Part shown: one piece after another, positions 7,733 to 16,100 of the stretch
Numbering within the stretch: the stretch's first letter is position 1
Layout of the letters: every line of letters begins with the position of its first letter
Origin: Thiothrix sp.
Lineage (GTDB): Bacteria > Pseudomonadota > Gammaproteobacteria > Thiotrichales > Thiotrichaceae
Assembly: GCF_028714775.1 (NCBI RefSeq)
Contig: NZ_JAQTLS010000001.1
Span: 248,001-312,000 of the forward strand
Length of the DNA: 64,000 nucleotides
Direction of reading: 5' to 3'
Made by a program: the position numbers and the translations under genes
The notes under the pieces: model-generated
Told to the model about the DNA's origin: nothing
What the model saw: the letters and a program-made list of their open reading frames with translations, nothing else
Databases searched by the model: none

Positions 7733-10105
7733 TCACAGATAACGTGCCGCACCAATGGCAGCTTGCCCCAAGGCAAGGCCACCGTCATTGGTCGGCACGT
7801 TGGAGTGCGTCAATATCGGTAGCCCCACGGCTTGCAACTTTTCCAGCAAACCCGTGAACAACAAAGCATTCTGAAATACCCCGCCGGATAGGGCAATCGC
7901 CTGAATATCGGGGTAATCGTTGCGCAGCCGCTGCGCAGTTTCCACCAACACATCCATCAAACCGCGATGGAATTGCGCCGCCACACTGCCCCGGTCGTAG
8001 CCCGTTTGCAAGTCATGCAGCAGGGTGTACCACAACGGTGCGGGGTCGATTTCCCACAAACCCTGCGCATTTCGCTCCAAACCAAACGGATAGCCTGCGA
8101 CATACGCCAGCAGTACCGGCGGGGTAAGGGCTTCCAGTTCAATCGCAGCTTGGCCTTCGTAGCTAATCTTAGTGCGGCTGCATCCCAGCGCGGCAGCAAC
8201 GGCATCGAACAAGCGCCCGCAGGAACTGGTCAGCGGGGAATTCAAGCCGCGAGCCAACATGGTTTCCAAGGTTGCCAGCGGTTGCTGTTGGAGGAATTGG
8301 ATCAGTTCCAATTCGGCAAACTGTGTTGCCACATCTGCCCAGCCTAATGCGTGCAAATGCGCCCACGTATTGCGCCACGGTTGCAGGATGGCTTGCGTGC
8401 CGCCGGGCATGGGGGTGGGTTTGAAATGCCCTACCCGTTCATACCCGCGATAATCCGCCAGCAGGAACTCGCCGCCCCAGATTGGGCCGTCCTCGCCGTA
8501 GCCTAGACCGTCCAGCACGATACCCAGTACTTTGCCACCATCCAGAGGCCAGCCGTTTTCTGCGAGGCAAGCGGCGACGTGGGCGTGGTGGTGTTGCACT
8601 TCGATCAAGGATAAGCCTTGTTCCCGCGCCCATTGCTGCCCCAACTGCGTCGAGCGGTAGCCGGGGTGTTTATCCACGACGATGGCGGTTGGCTGGTGCT
8701 CGAACAATTGCTGATACAGACGCAAGGTATGCTCATACTCTTTCCAAGTACGCGCATCTTCCAGATCGCCGAGATGCTGCGACAACACCACTTGACCATC
8801 ACGTAACAGACCAAAGGTGTTTTTCAGTTCGCCGCCCATCGCCAGCAGCGGTGGCGCATTTGCGAACTCAGGTGGTAATTGCAATGGCTCCGGGGCATAG
8901 CTTCGGGCGCGACGTAAGACGCGGGGCTTGCCTACCAGCACGCGAGCGACAGAATCATCGACGCGGTTGATGATGGGGCGGTTGTGCAGCAGCAGGTAAT
9001 CGGCGATGCCTTGCATCCGTTGGCGGGTTTCTTCCACGGTGATGCATTGCGGCTCTTCGCTGAGGTTGGCGCTGGTCATGATCAGTGGCGTATCCCACGT
9101 TTCGAGCAACAGCGCGTGCAGGGGGGTGTAGGGGAGCATGAAGCCGAAACCCCTCCCCAACCCTCCCCTTATCAAGGGAGGGAGCAAGAAGGTGCTGCTG
9201 TCTTGTTCCTCCCCTGATAAGGGGAGGTTAGGAGGGGTTTCTTCTAACAATACAATCGGCGAGTACTTGCTTTGCAGTAACGTCACTTCCGCATCTCTCA
9301 CGTGGCAATATTGGCAGATCACATCCACATCGCGAGCCATCAGTGCCAGCGGTTTTTGGTGGCGGCGTTTGCGGCGGCGCAGTTCCGCTACCGTTGCTTC
9401 GTTCGTTGCGTCACAGACCAGATGCACACCACCTAATCCCATCAGTGCCAGAATTTTGCCTTCACGTAGTAAATGGCTGGCGGTATCAATGCAATCACGC
9501 TCGGTTGCGGCGGGTTCGATGCCTTGCCCACGCATATCTTCCAACCACACGTGCGGGCCACAAACTGGGCAAGCATTGGGTTGTGCATGAAAACGGCGAT
9601 CTGCCGGGTTGGTGTATTCCTGCTGGCAGTCGGGACAGAATGCGAAAGCTGCCATGCTGGTGTTAGCACGGTCGTAGGGGATCCCACGCACAATGCTCAA
9701 ACGCGGCCCGCAATGGGTACAGTTGGTAAATGGGTAACGGTAACGGCGGTTTTGTGGGTCAAAAATGTCAGCGCGGCAAGCGGGACACATCGCCGCATCG
9801 GGCACGATGCCCGTATGGATTTCCCCCCCGACACTGGCGACGATGCGGAAATCATCGTGTGGGCAAGACGCTTCCAATGAGGTGGTTTGGATACTGTCGA
9901 TCCGTGCCAGCGGCGGAATATCGGAGTGTAATTGCTGTTGGAAATCAGCCAACGCGGAGTTTTCCCCCCACGCCTCAATCAGCACGCCCGCGCTGTCATT
10001 GCGTACCGTCCCCACGATCCCGCACACCTGTGCCAAGCGCCAGACGTTGGGGCGAAACCCAACGCCTTGCACCAGCCCGGTTATGCGGATGCGGCAAGCA
10101 CTCAT
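7733..10105 (-). CDS. hypF: HypF carbamoyltransferase (hydrogenase maturation)
   Basis: HypF uses carbamoyl phosphate and ATP to load a carbamoyl group on the C-terminal Cys of HypE, the first step of CN ligand synthesis for [NiFe] hydrogenase. 790 residues: acylphosphatase domain with GLVQGVGFRPNVWRLA (residues 9-24), two zinc-finger units (CPACRADIF...CTHCGPR and CPDCQQEYT...CPVCGP, about 108-185), a YrdC-like domain (about 200-390), and a Kae1-like domain with HHHAHVAACLAENGWP and LSGGVFQNALL. About 32 residues at 288-320 are encoded by a palindromic repeat inserted in frame within the YrdC-like domain; the flanking family sequence (SPIVLLEE before, GFMLPYTPLHALLL after) is intact. It overlaps the gene upstream by 4 bases. 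Confidence 0.94.
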   Translation of the reverse strand: MSACRIRITGLVQGVGFRPNVWRLAQVCGIVGTVRNDSAGVLIEAWGENSALADFQQQLHSDIPPLARIDSIQTTSLEASCPHDDFRIVASVGGEIHTGIVPDAAMCPACRADIFDPQNRRYRYPFTNCTHCGPRLSIVRGIPYDRANTSMAAFAFCPDCQQEYTNPADRRFHAQPNACPVCGPHVWLEDMRGQGIEPAATERDCIDTASHLLREGKILALMGLGGVHLVCDATNEATVAELRRRKRRHQKPLALMARDVDVICQYCHVRDAEVTLLQSKYSPIVLLEETPPNLPLSGEEQDSSTFLLPPLIRGGLGRGFGFMLPYTPLHALLLETWDTPLIMTSANLSEEPQCITVEETRQRMQGIADYLLLHNRPIINRVDDSVARVLVGKPRVLRRARSYAPEPLQLPPEFANAPPLLAMGGELKNTFGLLRDGQVVLSQHLGDLEDARTWKEYEHTLRLYQQLFEHQPTAIVVDKHPGYRSTQLGQQWAREQGLSLIEVQHHHAHVAACLAENGWPLDGGKVLGIVLDGLGYGEDGPIWGGEFLLADYRGYERVGHFKPTPMPGGTQAILQPWRNTWAHLHALGWADVATQFAELELIQFLQQQPLATLETMLARGLNSPLTSSCGRLFDAVAAALGCSRTKISYEGQAAIELEALTPPVLLAYVAGYPFGLERNAQGLWEIDPAPLWYTLLHDLQTGYDRGSVAAQFHRGLMDVLVETAQRLRNDYPDIQAIALSGGVFQNALLFTGLLEKLQAVGLPILTHSNVPTNDGGLALGQAAIGAARYL
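9147..9240. repeat. Nested palindromic element inside hypF
   Basis: Two arms of about 40 bp, near-perfect inverted copies of each other (9147-9187 and 9202-9240), flank a short spacer. Each arm contains its own palindrome of the type CTCCCCTTATCAGGGGAG. The malQ element at 42085 is almost identical to one arm. The whole element keeps the hypF frame open and has no stop codon. Confidence 0.8.
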
Positions 10106-10653
10106 TGCGGCGGGGTTTTACATGCCTTGCTGGCTGCACGGTCTGCGAGGGTACGTGCCTGCTCGTTGGCGCTACTGCTGGGTTTAACCACATCTGTTAC
10201 GCAAATTTCGGTCGGGGTAATTTTGCTGACCACCAGATAAGACGTGGTTTTTTCCGGCTTTTCCGGGTCTTCGCTGACGTTGAAACGAACGATCAGCGCG
10301 ATAGGCTTGGTTTTGCTGCCTTCTTTTTTCACGCGCCATTCGGCTTTTTCACCCAAGGCAGAAAAACCGCCGGACACGTTTGTCCACAGGTCGAGCGGAA
10401 ATTCTTTGCCCTTAGGGTCAATCACCGTCAGGGATTGGCGCAAATCGCCTTCCATCGACAACAGTTGATAGCCTGCCGTGCCGGGGCAACGGCCTTTGTA
10501 CGAGCCACCCTCGTTTTCGTTGAATTCGAGGGTTTTGCAGTCTGTGGTTTTCAGGCTGGTGTAAATGCTGTCAATTTTGGCAGGTGCAGCAACGGCAGGC
10601 AGGGCAAAGCCGAGCGCGGCGGTCAGGGTTAAGGTGGTAATTAGTGTTTTCAT
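10102..10653 (-). CDS. Secreted hypothetical protein (183 aa)
   Basis: Begins with a clear Sec signal peptide (MKTLITTLTLTAALGFALPA, cleavage after AVA) and is preceded by GAGGAAACC. The mature part has Cys pairs in TTDCKTLEFNE, KGRCPGTAGY and TEICVTDV, suggesting a disulfide-bonded periplasmic fold, and a Lys-rich C-terminus. I do not recognise the family with certainty. Its stop overlaps the hypF start by 4 bases (ATGA), so the two are translationally linked, though a periplasmic protein has no obvious role in HypF function. Confidence 0.72.
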   Translation of the reverse strand: MKTLITTLTLTAALGFALPAVAAPAKIDSIYTSLKTTDCKTLEFNENEGGSYKGRCPGTAGYQLLSMEGDLRQSLTVIDPKGKEFPLDLWTNVSGGFSALGEKAEWRVKKEGSKTKPIALIVRFNVSEDPEKPEKTTSYLVVSKITPTEICVTDVVKPSSSANEQARTLADRAASKACKTPPQ

Positions 10654-10919
10654 TGAATGGTTTCCTCGCGGTTGGGATAGCTAATTGTACATTTAAATAG
10701 AGCGAAATTTCTTGAAATTGCTCGCCTATTCAAAGATTTCCTTATAGACCCTATCAGGGTTAGCAGGTGAATAACCATACTGTGCGAACAGGATAATCAG
10801 ATCAATCTTGCGTTTGCCTCACATTACACCACTTGTCGGCTAGCGCTTGCTGCCACCTGAACAAGTGCCTTTAAATGGAGTCCATAGCCCCTAAATCAAT
10901 CCAACAATAAAGGAACACC
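10654..10919. other. Divergent intergenic region with two small inverted repeats
   Basis: AT-rich spacer between two divergent genes for secreted proteins. An imperfect inverted repeat lies at 10700-10723 (GAGC...AATTTC / GAAATT...GCTC) and a short one at 10748-10760 (ACCCT-ATC-AGGGT). AAGGAACACC just before 10920 is the ribosome site of the rightward gene. No clear -35/-10 pair could be chosen. Confidence 0.5.
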
Positions 10920-11351
10920 ATGAAAAAACTCATCCTCGGTTTAGCGCTGGGATTAGTGTCTACCCAACCTGTCTTTGCTGCTTGCGCCGCATCTAACCTT
11001 GCTGGCACATGGATTATCTTGGGCGGCACTAATAATAACTTTCAAGGCGTTGCCAAAGGCACTGTAGTCATTTCTTCAACAGGGGTTGTTGACGCTACAA
11101 AGTCAAGTATCGGCTTTGTTGTCCCCACTAGCACAGGACTTGGCACCTTCAGCACCAAATTAACAGGCAAGTTGTCGGTAAACACAACTTGTGCCGTGAG
11201 TGGTACTCTCACAACGGCTAAAACCAGCTACATTGACTACGCGGTTTACACAATTTCTGGGCAAATGGACAACTCAGATAAGAACACCATCAGCAGCATC
11301 TACCGCACCTCCACCTACGATATTGGCATGATTAACTGGGTGAAGCAGTAA
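10920..11351 (+). CDS. Secreted hypothetical protein (143 aa)
   Basis: Starts with a Sec signal peptide (MKKLILGLALGLVSTQPVFA, cleavage before ACAAS) after an AAGGA ribosome site. The mature chain of about 122 residues is rich in Thr, Ser, Gly and beta-strand patterns, with AGTWIILGGTNNNFQG near the start and two cysteines (CAAS, NTTCAVSG) able to form one disulfide. It resembles small lipocalin-like or beta-barrel secreted proteins in composition only; no family is recognised. It has its own promoter region and a strong hairpin after it, so it is monocistronic. Confidence 0.7.
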   Translation: MKKLILGLALGLVSTQPVFAACAASNLAGTWIILGGTNNNFQGVAKGTVVISSTGVVDATKSSIGFVVPTSTGLGTFSTKLTGKLSVNTTCAVSGTLTTAKTSYIDYAVYTISGQMDNSDKNTISSIYRTSTYDIGMINWVKQ

Positions 11352-11366
11352 GCAGCATTACACCTA

Positions 11367-11391
11367 CCCCGGAAGCATTACTGCTCCGGGG
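11367..11391 (+). terminator. Terminator-like hairpin between convergent genes
   Basis: CCCCGG-A-AGCA / TGCT-CCGGGG with a TTAC loop and one bulged A, 16 bases after the stop of the 143-residue gene. No T-run on either strand, so it may act as an RNA 3'-end stabiliser or weak two-way terminator. Confidence 0.5.
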
Positions 11392-11415
11392 AGCAGGCAT
11401 TCTGAGAATAGCCTA

Positions 11416-12039
11416 CTATTCAATGCGTGCCGCCAAATGCGCCCAGTCAACGTCCTGTAATACCCGCGCTTGATTTTGCACATAAGACTGCTGCATCGCA
11501 GCCTTTTTCTGTTCCGGCGTCACAAAACCATGAAACGGTAACATGGCTTCGTAAGCGGCATCCTGATGGAACTTCAACGGGGTCAGCACGTCTTCACGGC
11601 GCGAAAAGAAAGCATCCTCACCCTCCGCACAGACTTGATCAAACACGTTGAAATGGCGGCAAGCCAGCGGGCGCATGGGGTGGACAGCGCACGCACCATC
11701 CAGCAGGAATGGGCACTGCGTTCCCGCAACGTGGTTGGCAAGTTGCGGTTTGAGGCGGGAACGCAGGTCGGCGGGCATGATTTTGGTGACGTACCAATAC
11801 AGCCCCAGCAATTCCAACGGAAAAATGGGAATGGTGGTGTGGCTCTTGCAGCAACTGGAACAGCCTTTGGCGCAAGCGAGTTTCCTGCCCTGACGCTCTT
11901 CCTGCTGTATACCTTTGGCGACACCCACGTCAGCGCGGTAATAAGCGTCGAAGGCGTAACCCAGCCACTGGTTTGCGGCCTCATCGGCAGGAAACTTCAG
12001 GCGCTGGGGTTTGCCGTAGGCGGGTTTCTTGGTTTTCAT
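11416..12039 (-). CDS. YkgJ family cysteine-cluster protein
   Basis: 207 residues with the CxxxCxxCC cluster (CAKGCSSCCKSH near residue 56) and the downstream CPFLLDGACAVHPMRPLACRHF segment that together define the YkgJ/UPF0153 family, thought to bind zinc or an iron-sulfur cluster. Cytoplasmic. It begins 18 bases after the hypE stop on the same strand, so it is probably read through from the hyp transcript, but the family is not known to act in hydrogenase maturation. A second, longer family member lies at 24863. Confidence 0.85.
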   Translation of the reverse strand: MKTKKPAYGKPQRLKFPADEAANQWLGYAFDAYYRADVGVAKGIQQEERQGRKLACAKGCSSCCKSHTTIPIFPLELLGLYWYVTKIMPADLRSRLKPQLANHVAGTQCPFLLDGACAVHPMRPLACRHFNVFDQVCAEGEDAFFSRREDVLTPLKFHQDAAYEAMLPFHGFVTPEQKKAAMQQSYVQNQARVLQDVDWAHLAARIE

Positions 12040-12057
12040 CCATTGCTCCGGGTGCGT

Positions 12058-13083
12058 TCAGCAGATGCGGGGTAACTGTTCGCCCGGCAGCATATCAACA
12101 ATCCGCTCACCGCCGAAACCTGTTTGCAGGATTACATGCCCATCACCAGCGGCTACCGTACCGATGATGCAGGCATGATAACCTTCGGGGATGCGTTTCA
12201 TCGCTTCCAACACGACTTGCGCCGCATCCGCTGGGACGACTGCGACCAATTTGCCTTCGTTGGCAAGGTAGAGCGGGTCGAGGCCGAGGATTTCGCACAT
12301 GCCACGCACCGGGGTGCGGATCGGCAGGCTTTCTTCCTTGAGCATCATATCGACGTCGGAACGTTCCGCGAATTCGTTGAGCACCGTCGCCAGCCCACCA
12401 CGGGTGGCATCGCGCAGGCAGTGGATGTCGGGGCAAGCGGCAAACATCGCCTCCACCAAGCGGTTGAGTGGGGCGCAATCGGTTTCAATATCGGCATCCA
12501 GCGCCAGATCGCCGCGTGCATTGAGGATCGCCGCACCGTGATCGCCCAACCAGCCGTTGACGATGATGGCATCGCCCACTTGCGCCCGCCCTGCTGAAGG
12601 GTTAAAACCTGCCGGGATTACGCCTACGCCAGCGGTATTGATGAACAGCTTATCCGCGCCACCGCGTTGCACCACCTTGGTATCGCCCGTAACGATTTGC
12701 ACACCTGCCTCATCCGCCGCCAAGCGCATCGCTTGCAGAATGCGGGCGAAGGTTTCTAGCGGCAAGCCTTCTTCGATAATGAAACCGCAACTCAGGTATA
12801 GCGGTTTTGCGCCCCCAACGGCGAGGTCGTTGACCGTGCCATTGATGGCAAGTGTGCCGATATTGCCACCGGGGAATTCCAGCGGGGTGACGACGTAGGA
12901 ATCGGTGGTGAAGGCCAGACGGTCGCCTTGCGCCACCAATTCCGCCAAAGGAATGCGGGCTTGGTCTTCGCCCTCTTCCAGCAAAGGATTGCTGAAGGTG
13001 CTGCGGATCAGGTCGTCGACCAGTTGGTGCATGGCGCGTCCGCCGCTGCCGTGGGCGAGGGTGATTGTGCCGGTAAGGTTCAT
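12058..13083 (-). CDS. hypE: HypE hydrogenase maturation protein
   Basis: HypE carries the carbamoyl group on its C-terminal Cys and dehydrates it with ATP to thiocyanate, which supplies the CN ligands of [NiFe] hydrogenase. 341 residues, ending in the invariant PRIC. AIR-synthase fold motifs are visible: HGSGGRAMHQLVDDLI at the start, FTTDSYVVTPLEFPGGNIG, LAINGTVNDLAVGGAKPL and VTGDTKVVQRGGADKLFIN. It is the next gene on this strand after the CHAT-TIR / WD40-AAA insert, starting 38 bases from the WD40-AAA stop with its own AAAGGA site. HypC and HypD lie on the far side of that insert. Confidence 0.96.
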   Translation of the reverse strand: MNLTGTITLAHGSGGRAMHQLVDDLIRSTFSNPLLEEGEDQARIPLAELVAQGDRLAFTTDSYVVTPLEFPGGNIGTLAINGTVNDLAVGGAKPLYLSCGFIIEEGLPLETFARILQAMRLAADEAGVQIVTGDTKVVQRGGADKLFINTAGVGVIPAGFNPSAGRAQVGDAIIVNGWLGDHGAAILNARGDLALDADIETDCAPLNRLVEAMFAACPDIHCLRDATRGGLATVLNEFAERSDVDMMLKEESLPIRTPVRGMCEILGLDPLYLANEGKLVAVVPADAAQVVLEAMKRIPEGYHACIIGTVAAGDGHVILQTGFGGERIVDMLPGEQLPRIC

Positions 13084-13121
13084 GAAAGTCCTTTGGTGTG
13101 TTTGTATTGCTTTCGGCTATT

Positions 13122-16100
13122 TCACCACTGTTTCAACAGTGTCGCCAGTTTCACGTCCGGGTCATCCGCCTGCATGTATTCCACAAACAAGGGTATACGG
13201 TAACGCCAACGGTTGCTTTCGCGGGTGAGGATGAAGGCGAGTTCCAGCCGTGACAGGGTGCGTTCCAGTTCGGCGGCATCAAACACCAGATTTTGTTCCT
13301 CAAGCTGTTTGATCAATTCGCCAGTGCTGAAACCCTCCTTGCCGATGGTGGAGTAGACCACCAGCCGGTCGTAACGCTGTTCTTGTTCATTGTTGCCGAC
13401 TGACCAGCCTTCAAAGCGTTTGCCCATGTCGCGGCTGCTTAGTACTTGATGGATGTCCCCGGCAGTAATAGTGCGTTGCTGGGCGGGCAGGTTCTGGATC
13501 AACTGGTGGCAGACGTAAGCAATCAGGTTGGCGCGTTGTCCGCAGGCTTGCACCATGTTTTGCACAATGGCGTCGCTGGCGTAGCCGAGGCTCATGGTTT
13601 GCATCGGCAGGATGGCAAGCTGGATACAGGCATCGCGTTCGAGTGCGCCGACTTCCAGCACTTCGCCGAAGTTGCGTAGCGGTGACTGGTAGTCGAGTAC
13701 CGCGTGTTGGTAAAGCTGCCAGAAACCGGCGAGGATGAAGCTGCAATTGCCCTGTTCGCTGAGGCGGCGGAACACGTTGAGAATGGGGTAGCCTTGTGCC
13801 TGTTCGTGTTCGATGAAACGGTCGGCTTCGTCGATCAGGAAGATGTAGCGCTGGCCGGTGTCGCGGATGCGTTGCTCCAGCACGGCGGCGAAGGTTTCGG
13901 CACTGTCGGTATCGGGTAACTGTAAGGCGCGGGCGAGGCGTGGAACCATGACTTCGTTGGACAGCGTGTGGTAGTGGCATTGCACCTGCGGGTTGTCAGC
14001 GTAACGGCGTTCCAGTGCCTTGAGCAGGGTGGATTTGCCCATTTGACGCCCACCGACCAGCAGGTAATTGGCGGGGTCGCGGTTGACGATCTGGGAAATC
14101 AGTTCGCGCCGCCCGAAGAATAGGGCTTCTTTGTTCACGCCCCCGCCAATCTGGTAAGGGGAAATTTGCTTAAGGGAAAGCTGTTCGGACATGATTTTTG
14201 CCAGCGCAGTTTCTGCATGGGGACTGAGCAGTAGCTCGGTGATTTGTTTGCTCTGCGGGGCAACGTATTTGTTGCTCAAGTCCATTGTTGTGGTCAGCAG
14301 TTTGCGCTGGTAGGCGCTATCCGCGCCGATGATCAGGGTGATACGGCCTTCGGCTTGGGGGATCGCTTGCAGGTGGGTGAAAACATCCTGCGCATCAACT
14401 GCGGGGAAGTAGAGGAGGAGGCGGTCTACGTTTAGGGGGAAGGTGGGGGGGAGTTTTAGGGAGAAAATCCCCCCCAGCCCCCCTTTGGCAAAGGGGGGAG
14501 TAAGAGGGGCTTCGTAGGAGCCAGCCTCGCTGGCGATTCCGTTTCCACCATTCGTCAACTGCCCACCCAGCCGCATGGCGAGCCATTGGGCTTTTTGTTC
14601 CGCACTCGCCTGCTGGAAATCCAGCGCATGTTTGAAGCTGTCGTGGCTGACTTCGGCAGTGTCGAGGACGCTGTTAAGCCGCCCGGTTTGTTGCAGGCGT
14701 TGGTGGGCTTCGGGGAGTTGTTCCAGCGACAGGCGGTACAGGGCTTGTGGTTGTGCGCCCAGTTCCAACACTAGCGGATGGCGATAGCGGCGGAAGTAGA
14801 AGGCCGTGAAACCCAGCAGGCCAAGACTTACCAGCACCAGCAGGATTTGCAGGTGGGCGGGCATGGCGTTGATTTCCAGCGGTACGCGCCATTGGGTGTA
14901 AAGCGGCGGGCGCATCGGGCGGATTTCCAGTTGCAAACGGTCCCGCTGCTCGCGGCTGATGTCTTTGGGCAGGGTGAATGCCAAGGGCGGCGCATCGGTC
15001 TGGGCGCGGATGGTTTCCAGCGACTGGCGCGGCAGGTCAAGTTCGCCTTGTGGGTCGGTCAGGTAAAAATCGGTTTTGGGCAGGTCAGCCGTGCCTTGAT
15101 TTTTGAGCTGGATGCTCAGGGTGTTGGTGTCGCTGCTGAAATCGCTGCCAGTGACAGCTACATCCGGGGTTTTAAGGTTGACCACTAGATCGGCTTGCTT
15201 GCTTGCGCCGCCGGATACTGCAACCTTGATAGGCAAGGTGTATTGACCGGATTTGGCAGGATTATCTGTAGCCGGGATAATTCTTGCCGCCAGTTTGATA
15301 GTTTGTCCGGGTGGGATTAGGGAGGTGCTGGAGTAGATGGCTTCAGTTTGCGGGTAGGTGGGCTCTGGATTGGCTGGGATCACCTGCAAAACTCCATCGG
15401 CATCAGCCATCGGCAGGATATGCGGGCGGTGAACGGGTTGGCTACCAGTGTTGGTTAGACTCAGGGTGAAAGTGGCGGCTTCACCATCCTTGCCTGCCTG
15501 TAAATCAACACTGCCGGAATCCAGTTGTAGACTCCAAGTGACTGAACTGCTATCGGGAACAGGGAGATACAGGCTGTCAGTATCAGCTCGTAAGAGCGAA
15601 CCATCATTTGAAATTGTTACCCAATTATCACCTCGAATATTCGTAATTAGCACATTAAGTAATTCACTATTTTGTATATTCCATATCCCAACTATGCCAT
15701 CAAATCCACTCGAAGCAAGATGCCCATTTCCATCAAAACCTAATGACACTACCCTCTCATGATGTGTCTGAAAAGACTTTTTCAGACTTCCTGTATTTAC
15801 ATCCCACAGATTGATTGCACTACCATCCGAACCGGAAATTAGTTGTCCCATATTATCAAATACTATAGGCACACTGCCGCCTAGACGAGCAATGTCACCT
15901 TCATACACTGGCAACACATGCTTGAGTAATCCAGTTTTCACATCCCATAGTCTAATCCTACCATCCGTCGAACTGTTAGCTAATGATCCTTTCCCATCAA
16001 ATACTAAGCCACCTACTAAGCCACCATCTTCTAATAGATATTTTCGCCTACCACTTTCTACGTCCCATACTTCAACTACTCCTGTAGCATCATCTGTACC

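Noticed and set aside
9138-9590. Suspicion that the hypF repeat is a disruption or frameshift
   Set aside because: The reading frame continues through the repeat with normal HypF sequence on both sides.
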